A stretch of DNA of 29,864 nucleotides from a virus. The position numbers and the translations under genes were made by a program. The stretch spans positions 1 to 29,864 of the IMG/VR virus record IMGVR_UViG_3300042288_000192; one strand, 5' to 3'. Below the pieces are notes generated by a model. The model saw only the letters and a program-made list of their open reading frames with translations, had not been told where the DNA came from and did not search any database. Position 1 is the stretch's first letter, and every line of letters starts with the position of its first letter. Of this stretch, positions 8,322-15,849 are shown piece by piece.

Positions 8322-8632
8322 CAGGGCTTCTCCAGCAGCAGCGTCGTGACGCCCGTGCCGTCAGCCTGGACGACGCGGATCGTGTAGGTGGTCGAGCCGA
8401 TACGCAGCGCATCGCCTTCGCGCGTGCCTGTCGGCAGATCAGCGGTGGCGACCATAAAGCGCGGCTGCGACACCGCGAACGGGATGCCGCCGCGCGGGTC
8501 AACAGCCTCGTATTCGTCGTCGTAGATCCCGGCGACCTTCGTGCCGACCGTCTGGCCGGCGCGCGTGACGCGAGCGGCAACACCGAAAATATCGATGTCC
8601 ATCAGCGCCGCGATGTCGCCTTGGATGTTCAT
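8321..8632 (-). CDS. Head-tail joining protein (gpFII-like)
   Basis: This 103-aa protein overlaps the methyltransferase/glycosyltransferase gene by ATGA at its start and the tail terminator gene by one base at its end. It fits the lambda FII family: an N-terminal short helix (MNIQGDIAALMDIDIFG), then a beta-barrel with the conserved middle TKVAGIYDDEYEAVDPRGG and a final strand DALRIGSTTYTIRVV. FII-type proteins fill the connector at the base of the capsid and provide the tail docking surface. Its size equals that of the family. Confidence 0.75.
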   Translation of the reverse strand: MNIQGDIAALMDIDIFGVAARVTRAGQTVGTKVAGIYDDEYEAVDPRGGIPFAVSQPRFMVATADLPTGTREGDALRIGSTTYTIRVVQADGTGVTTLLLEKP

Positions 8633-10173
8633 TTCACGGGCTCCAGCTTGCCGATGTGCTCGAGGTAATTCAGCACCAGTTCCGCCACCTTCTCAGGCCG
8701 CGCGAGCGCCTGGCACGCAGCAGCCTTTGTCGTCGTGTCGCGCGCGCAAAACGAATAGTTCGGCGGATGCACGCGGTGGCATGGATAGCACCCGAGCGCC
8801 AGCGGTTCTGCACTCGCGGTGTTGACCCAGTGCTTCGTCAGGTTCTCGACGCTGCTATGCGACAGCGTCACGATTTTCAGCATCGGCTCAAATGCCACCG
8901 CATTGGCGATCAGGCTTTCGGTGGCGACGACAGCGTCGGCCTGTAGCGCGTACGCCAGCGCATGCCTTACGGGCCACTCCATGCCCGCGTAGATGCCGTA
9001 GGGTTCGACGCCCAGCACGCTCTCATCGCGGATGTCGCCGAGCGCCACTGAATAGACTTTGCGCGCGGCCAGAAGCTCCATCAAACGCTGCGTGTAGGGC
9101 CAGTATTTGACCGGCCCGCTGCCCGCAGGATTGATGACGACGACCGGCCCCGGCAGCTCTGCACGGATGCGCTTGGCCCAGGCCTCCTCGGCGGCGCTTG
9201 GATAGTAGCGCTGGCGGAAATTGGATGGCGGCAGATCGGCGTAGGCGTGAACGGTCTCAAGATAGTTTGCGTTCATCAGCCGATGACGAACGGTCTGCGG
9301 CAGAAAGAACTCGTAGCTGGTTTCGTGCGGCAGCAGCCGGTTCTCGACGCTGCCGATCAGGTTGATGAACTTCGTATGCCGCTTGGCCTGATGGCACCAG
9401 AACGCCACCGCTTCCTCGTTCGGGATCACGGTGTCGCTGAAGACCACCAGGTCATCGATGTTCGGGTCGTGTTTCAGCACCGCGCCGCCAGTCGGCCCGA
9501 CATAGCAGGTGACGTGATAGCCCTGCTCCTTGTAGTTCGCGCAGACGCTCGACGCCCAGAGCGCATCGCCGTGCCCGCCTACGCGCACAATGCCGACGCT
9601 CTTCTCGGGCTTCGGCTCGCTGGCCTTGTCCATCTGACCGGCGCTTGGCTTCTCGCGGCGGTAGACCTGGAGGAAGGAATACTCATCGTCCTGGTCGCGC
9701 GTCTCATTGACAAGCAGCGTCCAGTCCGGCGCGATCTCGCGCATGGCCGCGACGATGTCCTCGGGCGCGAAGTCGTGCTTGTGGTCAGGATTGGCACCGG
9801 GCTGCCCGATGCGCGGATACAGGTCGCAGTGCGGCAGGTAGAGCGTCAGGTGCCCGCCAGGTGCGAGAAGACGCCACCATTCGCGCAACGTTGCGCGGTA
9901 GTCCTCAATGTGTTCAAGCGTGTGCGACGAAAACACCGTGTCAAACGACTGGTCCGCGAACATCGCCAGCCTGGACGCATCGCTGATCGCGATGTCCGGC
10001 CGCATGCGGATGCCGAAAAGCTTGGTGTCCGTCAGGTTATCGACGCCGATCAGATGCGGCCAGACCTTGCGCGGCCCGCACCCGATGTCGAGGCCGCGAT
10101 TGCAGTACCGCAGCACCTCATATTTGACCTTGCTCGCCTCGTCGCCGTTGCTTGTTTCCAGACGCCAAACCAT
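8629..10173 (-). CDS. Methyltransferase-glycosyltransferase (GT9-like) fusion
   Basis: A 514-residue two-domain enzyme. Residues about 25-172 are a class I SAM-dependent methyltransferase: motif I LDIGCG at 28-33, the acidic VD at 44-45, FDTVFSSHTLEH at 77-88 and LAPGGHL at 103-109. A charged linker (about 173-191) leads to a GT9/heptosyltransferase-like part (192-505): IVRVGGHGDALWASSV at 195-210, VVINPAGSG at 345-353, then ADAVVATES at 412-420. A Cys cluster follows (462, 465, 476, 487). The start has a strong SD (GGAGGA). The gene begins just past a terminator behind the capsid gene and overlaps the FII-like gene by ATGA. I infer modification of a virion protein or of host LPS. The sugar and substrate are unknown, and GT residues were recognised by pattern only. 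Confidence 0.82.
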   Translation of the reverse strand: MVWRLETSNGDEASKVKYEVLRYCNRGLDIGCGPRKVWPHLIGVDNLTDTKLFGIRMRPDIAISDASRLAMFADQSFDTVFSSHTLEHIEDYRATLREWWRLLAPGGHLTLYLPHCDLYPRIGQPGANPDHKHDFAPEDIVAAMREIAPDWTLLVNETRDQDDEYSFLQVYRREKPSAGQMDKASEPKPEKSVGIVRVGGHGDALWASSVCANYKEQGYHVTCYVGPTGGAVLKHDPNIDDLVVFSDTVIPNEEAVAFWCHQAKRHTKFINLIGSVENRLLPHETSYEFFLPQTVRHRLMNANYLETVHAYADLPPSNFRQRYYPSAAEEAWAKRIRAELPGPVVVINPAGSGPVKYWPYTQRLMELLAARKVYSVALGDIRDESVLGVEPYGIYAGMEWPVRHALAYALQADAVVATESLIANAVAFEPMLKIVTLSHSSVENLTKHWVNTASAEPLALGCYPCHRVHPPNYSFCARDTTTKAAACQALARPEKVAELVLNYLEHIGKLEPVK

Positions 10174-10188
10174 CAGTCCTCCAGGGTT

Positions 10189-10226
10189 GAAGAAAACGCC
10201 GCGCGCCGATCTCTCGACGCGCGGCG
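10189..10226 (-). terminator. Intrinsic terminator after the capsid gene
   Basis: On the minus strand a 9-bp GC stem (arms 10218-10226 and 10197-10205) can be extended by three inner pairs after one mismatch. It is followed by TTTTCTTC (10189-10196). It starts 16 nt past the capsid stop and ends just before the ribosome site of the next gene. It should lower transcription of downstream genes relative to the capsid gene. Confidence 0.8.
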
Positions 10227-10241
10227 CTAGTCATACTTGGA

Positions 10242-12050
10242 TCAGGTCAACTGATCCAGCATCACCGCGAAGGCGCCCGGCTGGCGGACGCCGAAGTCGG
10301 CGAACTGGTTGAGCGTGATCTTCACTTGGCCGGTGTCGGACTTCGTGTAGGGATCGACTACGATGTCCGGCGCGCCGAACAGGCCCAGGACGGCCATCGA
10401 CCAGTCGGACGAGAAGAACGTCGCCGAGCAGACGGTGGTGCTGGTGCCCTTGGTCAGATTCGCCGGGACGTTGTTGGTCACCGCGACCCGGTAGCCGTTG
10501 ACCGGCTGCGCGCCGTTGTCCCAGATGAACGGCAGGTTGGTGCCGCGCTGCACCTGCTTCGCACGACCACGGACCTTGGTGTTGGTCAGGTAGCCGGCGA
10601 GCCGATCCGGTTCGGCGTTGGCGTTCGCCACCGCGCTTTCCAGATCGACGAAGTGCGCCCACGCGACCGTCGCCCCGTTCGCGCCGGCAGTCGCCGTCGA
10701 AATCGAGGTCGTGTTGCGGAGGCCCAGGATGTTCGGCGCGGTGCCGTTGCCGTTGATCGCCTGGTTCTCCAGCAGGATCGCAGCGCCCATGAGCAGGTCG
10801 TCGCGGATCATCGGCTCCAGAGCCATCGAGGACTGGATGATGGCCTGTTTGGAAACCTCGACATACGCGCCGATGCGCTTGGGCGACAGCGACAGCTTGG
10901 CGATGTTGGGGTTGGTCTCAGCCGCCGACCCGATTTCCGTCAGCATGCCGAGCGTCGAGGCGACCGACTTGCGCGGGATGTCGATGTTGGCGGTCAGACC
11001 CGGCAGGATACGCACGCCGAGACCCGCCATCACCATCGCGTTTCGCAGCGCATCGACGTAGAGATCGCCACGCAGATCGGTGGCGACGAGGTTACCCGCC
11101 TCCGTCGAAGTGCCGACGTTGAAGTCGCGGCGGTAGATGTCGAGCGGGATGTAGAAGCCCTCGGGTGCGCGGCCCATGATTTTCGCCACCGCTTCGCTCG
11201 CCTCGCGCTCCAGGCCCGCATCGGACCAGTCGCCGAGAACCGCCGCGCGCAGAGCGCGCCCGAGGCTGTAGCGCCGCGCCTCGGTCTTCGTCATGCCGAC
11301 ATGGGCGGCGGACGTGTCCGTGTGCCGCGTTTCCATCTTCGCCATGATCAGATCGCGGAACTGCTCGACGCTCTTGCCGTTGCGGACGGCATCGGCGGCA
11401 TCACGCGCCCCGAGATACTTGGAGTACTGGTCGCCGAGGTCGAGGATCGACCGCACGCGTGCGGCCTCGAGATCCGCGCCGGCAGGCTGCTGGATGTTGT
11501 CGCTCATAGTCAGGTTCCTTTCGGATTTGGGTTCCGGTGCCACCTTCGGCGGCTCCGGCAATTGCGGCTGCTGTTCGTCAGCGGCACGGCCCACGCCGAC
11601 CGTGGGATCAGCTGGAATCGCGACGAGCGACAACTCGTACGGCTCCCAGTCGGTCACGCGGATTTCGCGCGACCCGCGAACGGGCTGCGCGTCGTGGATC
11701 ATGTAGCCGACCGAGACGTGCCGGCGAATGCCGTCCTGCACGTCCCGAAACGCTTCCTCAGCGAGTTCGGAGCGACCGAAGCGCACGACAGCGCGCCCGA
11801 TCTTGTCCTCGTCAATGGAAGCCCGCTCGATGACGCCGATTAGCCTGGTCGGGTCGTGATCAAGCAGCAGCGCGCCGCCGCCGGCCAGCCTGCCGAGGCG
11901 AACCGATTGCGGCGCGTGGTCTAGTACCTCCATGCCAAAGGAGCGTTCGTAAGGCTCCTCGGAGGAGAATGCGAGAGGCACCGTGCGGGCCTCCAGGTCA
12001 ACAGAAGCGCGCTCAAAAGTGGCAACGCGCGTATGCTTCGTGCCCTTCAT
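10242..12050 (-). CDS. Fused prohead protease - major capsid protein (HK97 fold)
   Basis: A 602-aa fusion. Residues 1-160 are an HK97-type prohead protease with His65 in LLLDHD, Ser113 in RHVSVGYM and an acidic candidate in EPYELSLVAIPADP (about 136-149). A Pro/Glu-rich linker (160-180) leads to a delta-like helical region (190-290) and the capsid shell. The shell starts near YIPLDIYRRDFNVG and runs to the C-terminus with SLSPKRIGAYVEVSKQ. ATG at 12050 overlaps the portal stop (ATGA). Ser-His proteases normally cut between the delta domain and the shell. An internal ATG at 11507 with a good SD could make capsid protein without the protease. Confidence 0.92.
   Translation of the reverse strand: MKGTKHTRVATFERASVDLEARTVPLAFSSEEPYERSFGMEVLDHAPQSVRLGRLAGGGALLLDHDPTRLIGVIERASIDEDKIGRAVVRFGRSELAEEAFRDVQDGIRRHVSVGYMIHDAQPVRGSREIRVTDWEPYELSLVAIPADPTVGVGRAADEQQPQLPEPPKVAPEPKSERNLTMSDNIQQPAGADLEAARVRSILDLGDQYSKYLGARDAADAVRNGKSVEQFRDLIMAKMETRHTDTSAAHVGMTKTEARRYSLGRALRAAVLGDWSDAGLEREASEAVAKIMGRAPEGFYIPLDIYRRDFNVGTSTEAGNLVATDLRGDLYVDALRNAMVMAGLGVRILPGLTANIDIPRKSVASTLGMLTEIGSAAETNPNIAKLSLSPKRIGAYVEVSKQAIIQSSMALEPMIRDDLLMGAAILLENQAINGNGTAPNILGLRNTTSISTATAGANGATVAWAHFVDLESAVANANAEPDRLAGYLTNTKVRGRAKQVQRGTNLPFIWDNGAQPVNGYRVAVTNNVPANLTKGTSTTVCSATFFSSDWSMAVLGLFGAPDIVVDPYTKSDTGQVKITLNQFADFGVRQPGAFAVMLDQLT
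11507..11521 (-). promoter_or_regulatory. Internal ribosome binding site and ATG for the capsid part
   Basis: Inside the protease-capsid gene the minus strand carries AAAGGAA (11515-11521) seven to eight bases before an in-frame ATG at 11507. Translation from there would begin MSDNIQQPAG and give a 421-residue capsid precursor that lacks the protease. The spacing and core match the best SD sites in the window. Confidence 0.65.
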
Positions 12051-13600
12051 GTGCGGGCCTCCTGTCCGTTTTCCATCTCGTCTTCGGCCTCGTCCTCGGG
12101 GCTGTCTTCAGCCTCGACCGGTTGATCGCCCAGCACGACACCCGCAGCGGCGATCTTAGCTTGTTCGTCAGCAAGCTCGGCGAGAATTTCATCAAAATCC
12201 TGGCCCGTCTTCGCGGCGATGCGGCTGCGCGAGGTAAGACCGGCGGCGAGAAGCGCTTTTTCGGCCTCGGCATCCTTGAGCGGATCGACCCACTGCCAGC
12301 GCCGCCCGAGGAACGTGCTGGCATCGGCGAACTTGTTGAAGCGATCCGCAGGAAGGGCGCGGCCTGATGCTGGCAGCCGGACATCACCGCGCACCAGCGC
12401 GGAGGCTAGCCACTCGCGATAGACCGGCATGACGAGGCTGTCGATGAACCAGCCTTGCAGCACCTGCCACTGATCCCGCGTCTCTATGGTGCCAGCGCGC
12501 ATGCTGGAGTAGTTCACCGCCTCCAGGTCGTTCGCGAGCGTCGCATAGTCTATGTCCAGGCCCGCCGCGATGCCGCGCAAGCAGCCCTTCATGAAGCTCT
12601 CGAAATTGGCGTGCGGATAGTCGGGGTTGAAGCTCTCGAAATCGTATCCCGGCGGCAGTTCCCACATCTCGCCTGGCTCGACCTGCGCGGACAGCGACCC
12701 GGCGATGTTCTGATCGGCAAGCTGGCCGGTTGCCTGTCCGGCGTAGCCACCATCCTCGGCGGCACGCTTGAAAAAGCCCATTTTACTCGCGCCGACGCGC
12801 GCGGCGACGACAGCGGCTTCTTCGTAGCTGTGCAGCATGCCCATGCGGATCAGCACTGCGTGCAGCCACGAATAGCCGCGCACCTGTTCGGCGCGCTCCG
12901 GCAGGAACACATGCCAGATCTGATCCGCCGGGATGCGCTCGTAGCCGGGCATCGTCCAGCCCCAGCTTTCACCGGGATGCGAGGTCTTCACATGGTAGGC
13001 GATGGGCCTCGACATGCTGTCGATCTCGACGCCCATGCGGATGTTGAGACCATCCGGCGTGACCTTGTTCAGCGTCTCGTCAAGCCGATCGATCTCGAGC
13101 AGCTGGAGCGCGAAGCCATTCGGCAGATCGCGCCGCCGCACGATGCGGACCAGCGCTTCGCCGTCGCGAGCCACCGCCTTAATGGTCACGCGAAGCAGGT
13201 GCGCGAACGTCATGCGTCCGCCGATGTCGGCGGTCTTCTGCCATTTCCACCACGCCATTTCGATGGCGCTGTTGGCGACGCTGTCGAGGACGCCGCTGTT
13301 GGTCAGCGCCCGGACCTGGAGCGTCGGGCCTTCGGACCCGACAATGTGCGTCGCGGTGAGCGACAGGAAGCGTCGCGCATATTCGTGGTTGTTGCAGAGC
13401 GCCCGCGCACGCGCGCGAAGGATCGCGAGACCGTTTTCGGCGTCGCTGTTCGCCGAACCGCTCCACGTCGCCAGCGATTGCGTCAACCGATTGACCGCAG
13501 CGCCGGCAAAGCCCGCCGATTGCTGCCGCACCATGCGGCGCGGCGCTGCGACGGGCTTTTCGCCCGCGCGAAACCATTTCAGCGGGTTCAGTTCGACCAT
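12047..13600 (-). CDS. Portal protein (lambda gpB family)
   Basis: A 517-residue portal protein, preceded by AAAGGA and coupled to the capsid gene by ATGA. The start MVELNPLKWFRAG is followed by the typical core: AILRARARALCNNHEYARRFL (about 59-79), THIVGSEG, VARDGEALVRIVRRRD (about 143-158), then LLEIDRLDETLN and the GVEIDSMSRPIAYHV segment. GYERIPADQIWHVFLPERAEQ and RGYSWLHAVL also match the lambda portal family. Portal dodecamers are the DNA gate at one capsid vertex and bind terminase. The C-terminal acidic tail (EDEAEDEMENG) is common in this family. Confidence 0.94.
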   Translation of the reverse strand: MVELNPLKWFRAGEKPVAAPRRMVRQQSAGFAGAAVNRLTQSLATWSGSANSDAENGLAILRARARALCNNHEYARRFLSLTATHIVGSEGPTLQVRALTNSGVLDSVANSAIEMAWWKWQKTADIGGRMTFAHLLRVTIKAVARDGEALVRIVRRRDLPNGFALQLLEIDRLDETLNKVTPDGLNIRMGVEIDSMSRPIAYHVKTSHPGESWGWTMPGYERIPADQIWHVFLPERAEQVRGYSWLHAVLIRMGMLHSYEEAAVVAARVGASKMGFFKRAAEDGGYAGQATGQLADQNIAGSLSAQVEPGEMWELPPGYDFESFNPDYPHANFESFMKGCLRGIAAGLDIDYATLANDLEAVNYSSMRAGTIETRDQWQVLQGWFIDSLVMPVYREWLASALVRGDVRLPASGRALPADRFNKFADASTFLGRRWQWVDPLKDAEAEKALLAAGLTSRSRIAAKTGQDFDEILAELADEQAKIAAAGVVLGDQPVEAEDSPEDEAEDEMENGQEART

Positions 13601-13612
13601 TCGGGATGTCCT

Positions 13613-14173
13613 TTACAGCCGGACTTGAAGCAGAAGCGGCGATGCTTTGCCGGTGTTGAGCCGCGCAGCGGCTTCCTCGTTGGCGAGTTCGCGTTGCCAC
13701 ATGGAGAGCAGCCTCATCATCTCGCCGAGGCTCTCAAACTCAATGTCGCGGCCAGCGATGCTGTATCGCTTTACGCGGCCAGCCGTGGCCTTGAACGTGG
13801 CGAGAGCAGTCTTGAGGTCGTCCACCGCCTTCGCCGCTTGCGTGCGGAATTCCTGCGGCACCGGGTTGGCGGGATTGGCGGTGACGGTGAACGTGCCGCG
13901 CTTGACCGTGAACCTTTCGGACGCGCTCTCGACGTAGGCGGTCCAGTTGTAGACTCCGGGTGCCCAGGTCGCCGTGTTGGTGGCGTTGACCTCAAGCAAA
14001 TGATCGGTGCCGCTCGCCGTGCCGGTTATGTTGTAGTGGTTCGTTGCGTTCCGCAGCGCGTAGTTGAGCGTCCAGCCGTCGGTCGCCAGGTAGTCGTTCA
14101 GCGTGATTTGCCACCGCAGCGTATCGCCCGCGATGATCGTGGTCGGTTCGACGGTCGGCGTCTCAGCGGCCAT
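13613..14173 (-). CDS. Head-tail joining protein, gpW-like, with N-terminal Ig-like domain
   Basis: A 186-aa protein 12 nt upstream of the portal gene, in the slot of lambda gene W. Residues about 8-100 form a beta-sandwich-like domain (TIIAGDTLRWQITLNDYL; WAPGVYNWTAYVESASERFTV). Residues about 115-170 are helical around a short beta hairpin (KRYSIAGRDIEFESLGEMM followed by RLLSMWQREL), which resembles the gpW fold. gpW joins the portal to the tail-docking protein. The extra N-terminal domain is absent from lambda gpW, so I propose a connector protein with an added surface or docking domain. The link is by pattern and position, not alignment. Confidence 0.55.
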   Translation of the reverse strand: MAAETPTVEPTTIIAGDTLRWQITLNDYLATDGWTLNYALRNATNHYNITGTASGTDHLLEVNATNTATWAPGVYNWTAYVESASERFTVKRGTFTVTANPANPVPQEFRTQAAKAVDDLKTALATFKATAGRVKRYSIAGRDIEFESLGEMMRLLSMWQRELANEEAAARLNTGKASPLLLQVRL

Positions 14174-14174
14174 A

Positions 14175-14450
14175 TCAGCGGCTCCTGATGTGGAAGACGG
14201 CGCTCTCTTGCAGCGTCTGGCCGTCTGATGTGGTCACCTCGGCGGTGAACACGAACCCCTTTCCCGTCGCGCCGCCCGTCAACCGCACGCTCGCGATGGT
14301 GCCGCTGACACCGTTGCTGGTGTGCGAGATGCCGCCGGGATTGTGCGACCACGTCACGGCGGTCAGCGTCACGCCGCTGTCGAGCCGATCCGCGAAGTCG
14401 ATGCCGACGAGGACGGTCTCGTTGGCATCCTTGTCAGGCCACTGGATCAT
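14175..14450 (-). CDS. Fiber-tail adaptor-like small virion protein
   Basis: A 91-residue protein starting MIQWPDKDANETVLVGIDFADRL. The W-x-x-K-D-x-x-E and D-F-x-x-R-L pattern, followed by a compact Ig-like domain ending in AVFHIRSR, fits small phage fiber-tail adaptor proteins that dock fibers on the particle. It ends 1 nt before the gpW-like gene and is preceded by another small virion gene 4 nt away. The ribosome site is weak, suggesting translational coupling. Family assignment is by pattern only. Confidence 0.55.
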   Translation of the reverse strand: MIQWPDKDANETVLVGIDFADRLDSGVTLTAVTWSHNPGGISHTSNGVSGTIASVRLTGGATGKGFVFTAEVTTSDGQTLQESAVFHIRSR

Positions 14451-14454
14451 CGGA

Positions 14455-14874
14455 TCAGTTCTGGATGCGGATCGTGCTGGCCGTCAGCGTGAACGTGCCC
14501 GAGGTCGTCGAGACGTCGCTGCCGAAATCGACTACCGCAATGAGTTCGTCCGCCGAGGACGCGCCGCCGCGAGACTTGTAGTAGACCGCCTTGCGCGCGG
14601 TGATCGTGCTGGACGACCACGACGCGCCGCCCAGGACGTATTCCTGTCGGTCGTTCGTGGTGTCCACCGCGCTGACCGTCACGGTCGCCGTCGCGCCGCC
14701 GGTCGTGTAGCCCGCGCCGCTGACCTCGTTGGTCACATCGGACCGCTTGGTGTGCGTGTCCTTGTTCTCGGTGTAGGACGACGTGACCAGCATCACCTTG
14801 AACGTGTCGGTGTCGAGGTCGATATTGCCCTTGCCGAGATCGTTGAAGAAGCTGGTGTAGATCAGGCTCGCCAT
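14455..14874 (-). CDS. Small virion structural protein
   Basis: A 139-residue beta-rich protein with a strong ribosome site (TAGGAGA, which overlaps the upstream TAG stop). The start MASLIYTSFFNDLGKGNIDL, then DTFKVMLVTSSYTENKDTHTKR and a later QEYVLGGASWSSSTITAR, match a small structural family common in lambda-like and other phages. These proteins appear next to fiber or adaptor genes. The exact part of the particle is unknown; it could be a fiber, decoration or collar protein. Confidence 0.7.
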   Translation of the reverse strand: MASLIYTSFFNDLGKGNIDLDTDTFKVMLVTSSYTENKDTHTKRSDVTNEVSGAGYTTGGATATVTVSAVDTTNDRQEYVLGGASWSSSTITARKAVYYKSRGGASSADELIAVVDFGSDVSTTSGTFTLTASTIRIQN

Positions 14875-14885
14875 CGTGATGTCTC

Positions 14886-15848
14886 CTATGCGCTGCGAGC
14901 TATGCGGCCCGCGTCTTTCGATAGCGGCCTACGCGGCGCGCTCTTGCTAAGTCCAATCCGGCCCGTCGATACCGACGCCCCGGTCCTGTTGTCTGCCGGC
15001 GATGTTTCGCCAGCGATGCCTTGCCCCGCTCGGAGCGACGAAACCACGGTGAGCGTGACGCCGTTCACCGTTTCGCCGCCTGTCGCTTCGCCCGCAATGA
15101 TAGACGCTGCGGCTTCAAGCGTTGCGCCGGACGCTGTTGCGCCGCCTTCAGCGGAGCCCGCCAGAAGGCTCGCTGTTGCGCTAAGCGTTGCGCCCGAGGC
15201 CTCGGCATTGCCTGACGCGATACCCGCTACCAGCGACGCGGAAACCGGCAGCACGACGCCATTGGCTTGACTGGCGGCGCTGGCCGCTCCAGCAGTCAGG
15301 CTGGACACGACGGTGAGCGTCGCGCCGTTGGCCTGGCTGGCGGCGCTTGCCGCGCCAGCGATCAGGCTTGCGGTCGCAGAAAGCGTGGCCCCGGTTGCCT
15401 GACTGGATGCCGTAGCAGCTCCAGAGACAAGGCTTGCCGTTGCGGTAAGTGTGACGCCGTTTGCCGTCGTGCCCGCGCTGGCAGTGCCAGCGATCAAGCT
15501 GGACGTGACGGTCAACGTTGCGCCGCTGGCCTGGCTGGCGGCGCTGCCAGATCCAGCGATCAGGCTGGACGTGACAGTGAGCGTGACGCCGTCTGCTGTT
15601 GCGTTGCCCGCCGTTGCGCTGGCCTCGCCAGGCACGAAAACGACCGAGACCGGCAATGCCTCGGCGTGATCGAGCGCCGAACCAAGCAACAGAAGCAGAC
15701 CGCTGTTTGTGCGCGGCAAGCCCGCAGTTGCGTTGACCTGACCAGTCCCCGCGATGAAAGACGCGGTTGCGGTGAACGTGACGCCATTGGCAGTTGCGTT
15801 GGGGTCAACAAATAGCGCCGTGCTGCCAGGAACTCTGACCCGCAGCAT
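14886..15848 (-). CDS. 22-residue tandem-repeat protein, probable virion surface/fiber protein
   Basis: A 320-aa protein dominated by repeats. Residues 85-282 hold nine in-register copies of a 22-residue unit of the form A-x-G-A/V-T-L-T-x-T-A/S-S-L-I-A-G-x-A-x-A. A tenth lies at 20-41, and one or two degenerate copies lie between. The period and alternating hydrophobic pattern suggest stacked beta strands, as in a beta-solenoid or extended fiber. A basic C-terminus (SKSAPRRPLSKDAGRIARSA) follows. There is no signal peptide and no enzyme motif. It sits among virion genes, 1 nt after the lectin-like gene. Copy number could vary by recombination. Confidence 0.7.
   Translation of the reverse strand: MLRVRVPGSTALFVDPNATANGVTFTATASFIAGTGQVNATAGLPRTNSGLLLLLGSALDHAEALPVSVVFVPGEASATAGNATADGVTLTVTSSLIAGSGSAASQASGATLTVTSSLIAGTASAGTTANGVTLTATASLVSGAATASSQATGATLSATASLIAGAASAASQANGATLTVVSSLTAGAASAASQANGVVLPVSASLVAGIASGNAEASGATLSATASLLAGSAEGGATASGATLEAAASIIAGEATGGETVNGVTLTVVSSLRAGQGIAGETSPADNRTGASVSTGRIGLSKSAPRRPLSKDAGRIARSA
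15003..15596 (-). repeat. Nine in-frame 66-bp tandem repeats
   Basis: The DNA encoding residues 85-282 of the repeat protein is nine units of exactly 66 bp, similar but not identical, with no frame disruption. The units most alike are in the middle, where codon spelling is also similar, which suggests recent duplication. This is a coding repeat, not a CRISPR array, because there are no unique spacers. Confidence 0.85.
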
Positions 15849-15849
15849 G

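Noticed and set aside
10326-11843. 505-aa plus-strand open frame across the capsid gene
   Set aside because: Shadow of the protease-capsid gene, which has clear motifs; high-GC sequence commonly leaves such open frames.
12455-14188. 577-aa plus-strand open frame across the portal and gpW-like genes
   Set aside because: It is the antisense shadow of well-supported minus-strand genes, is Arg/His-rich, and has no motif.
15003-15596. Possible CRISPR array or non-coding tandem repeat
   Set aside because: All nine units stay in frame within one gene and have no unique spacers.
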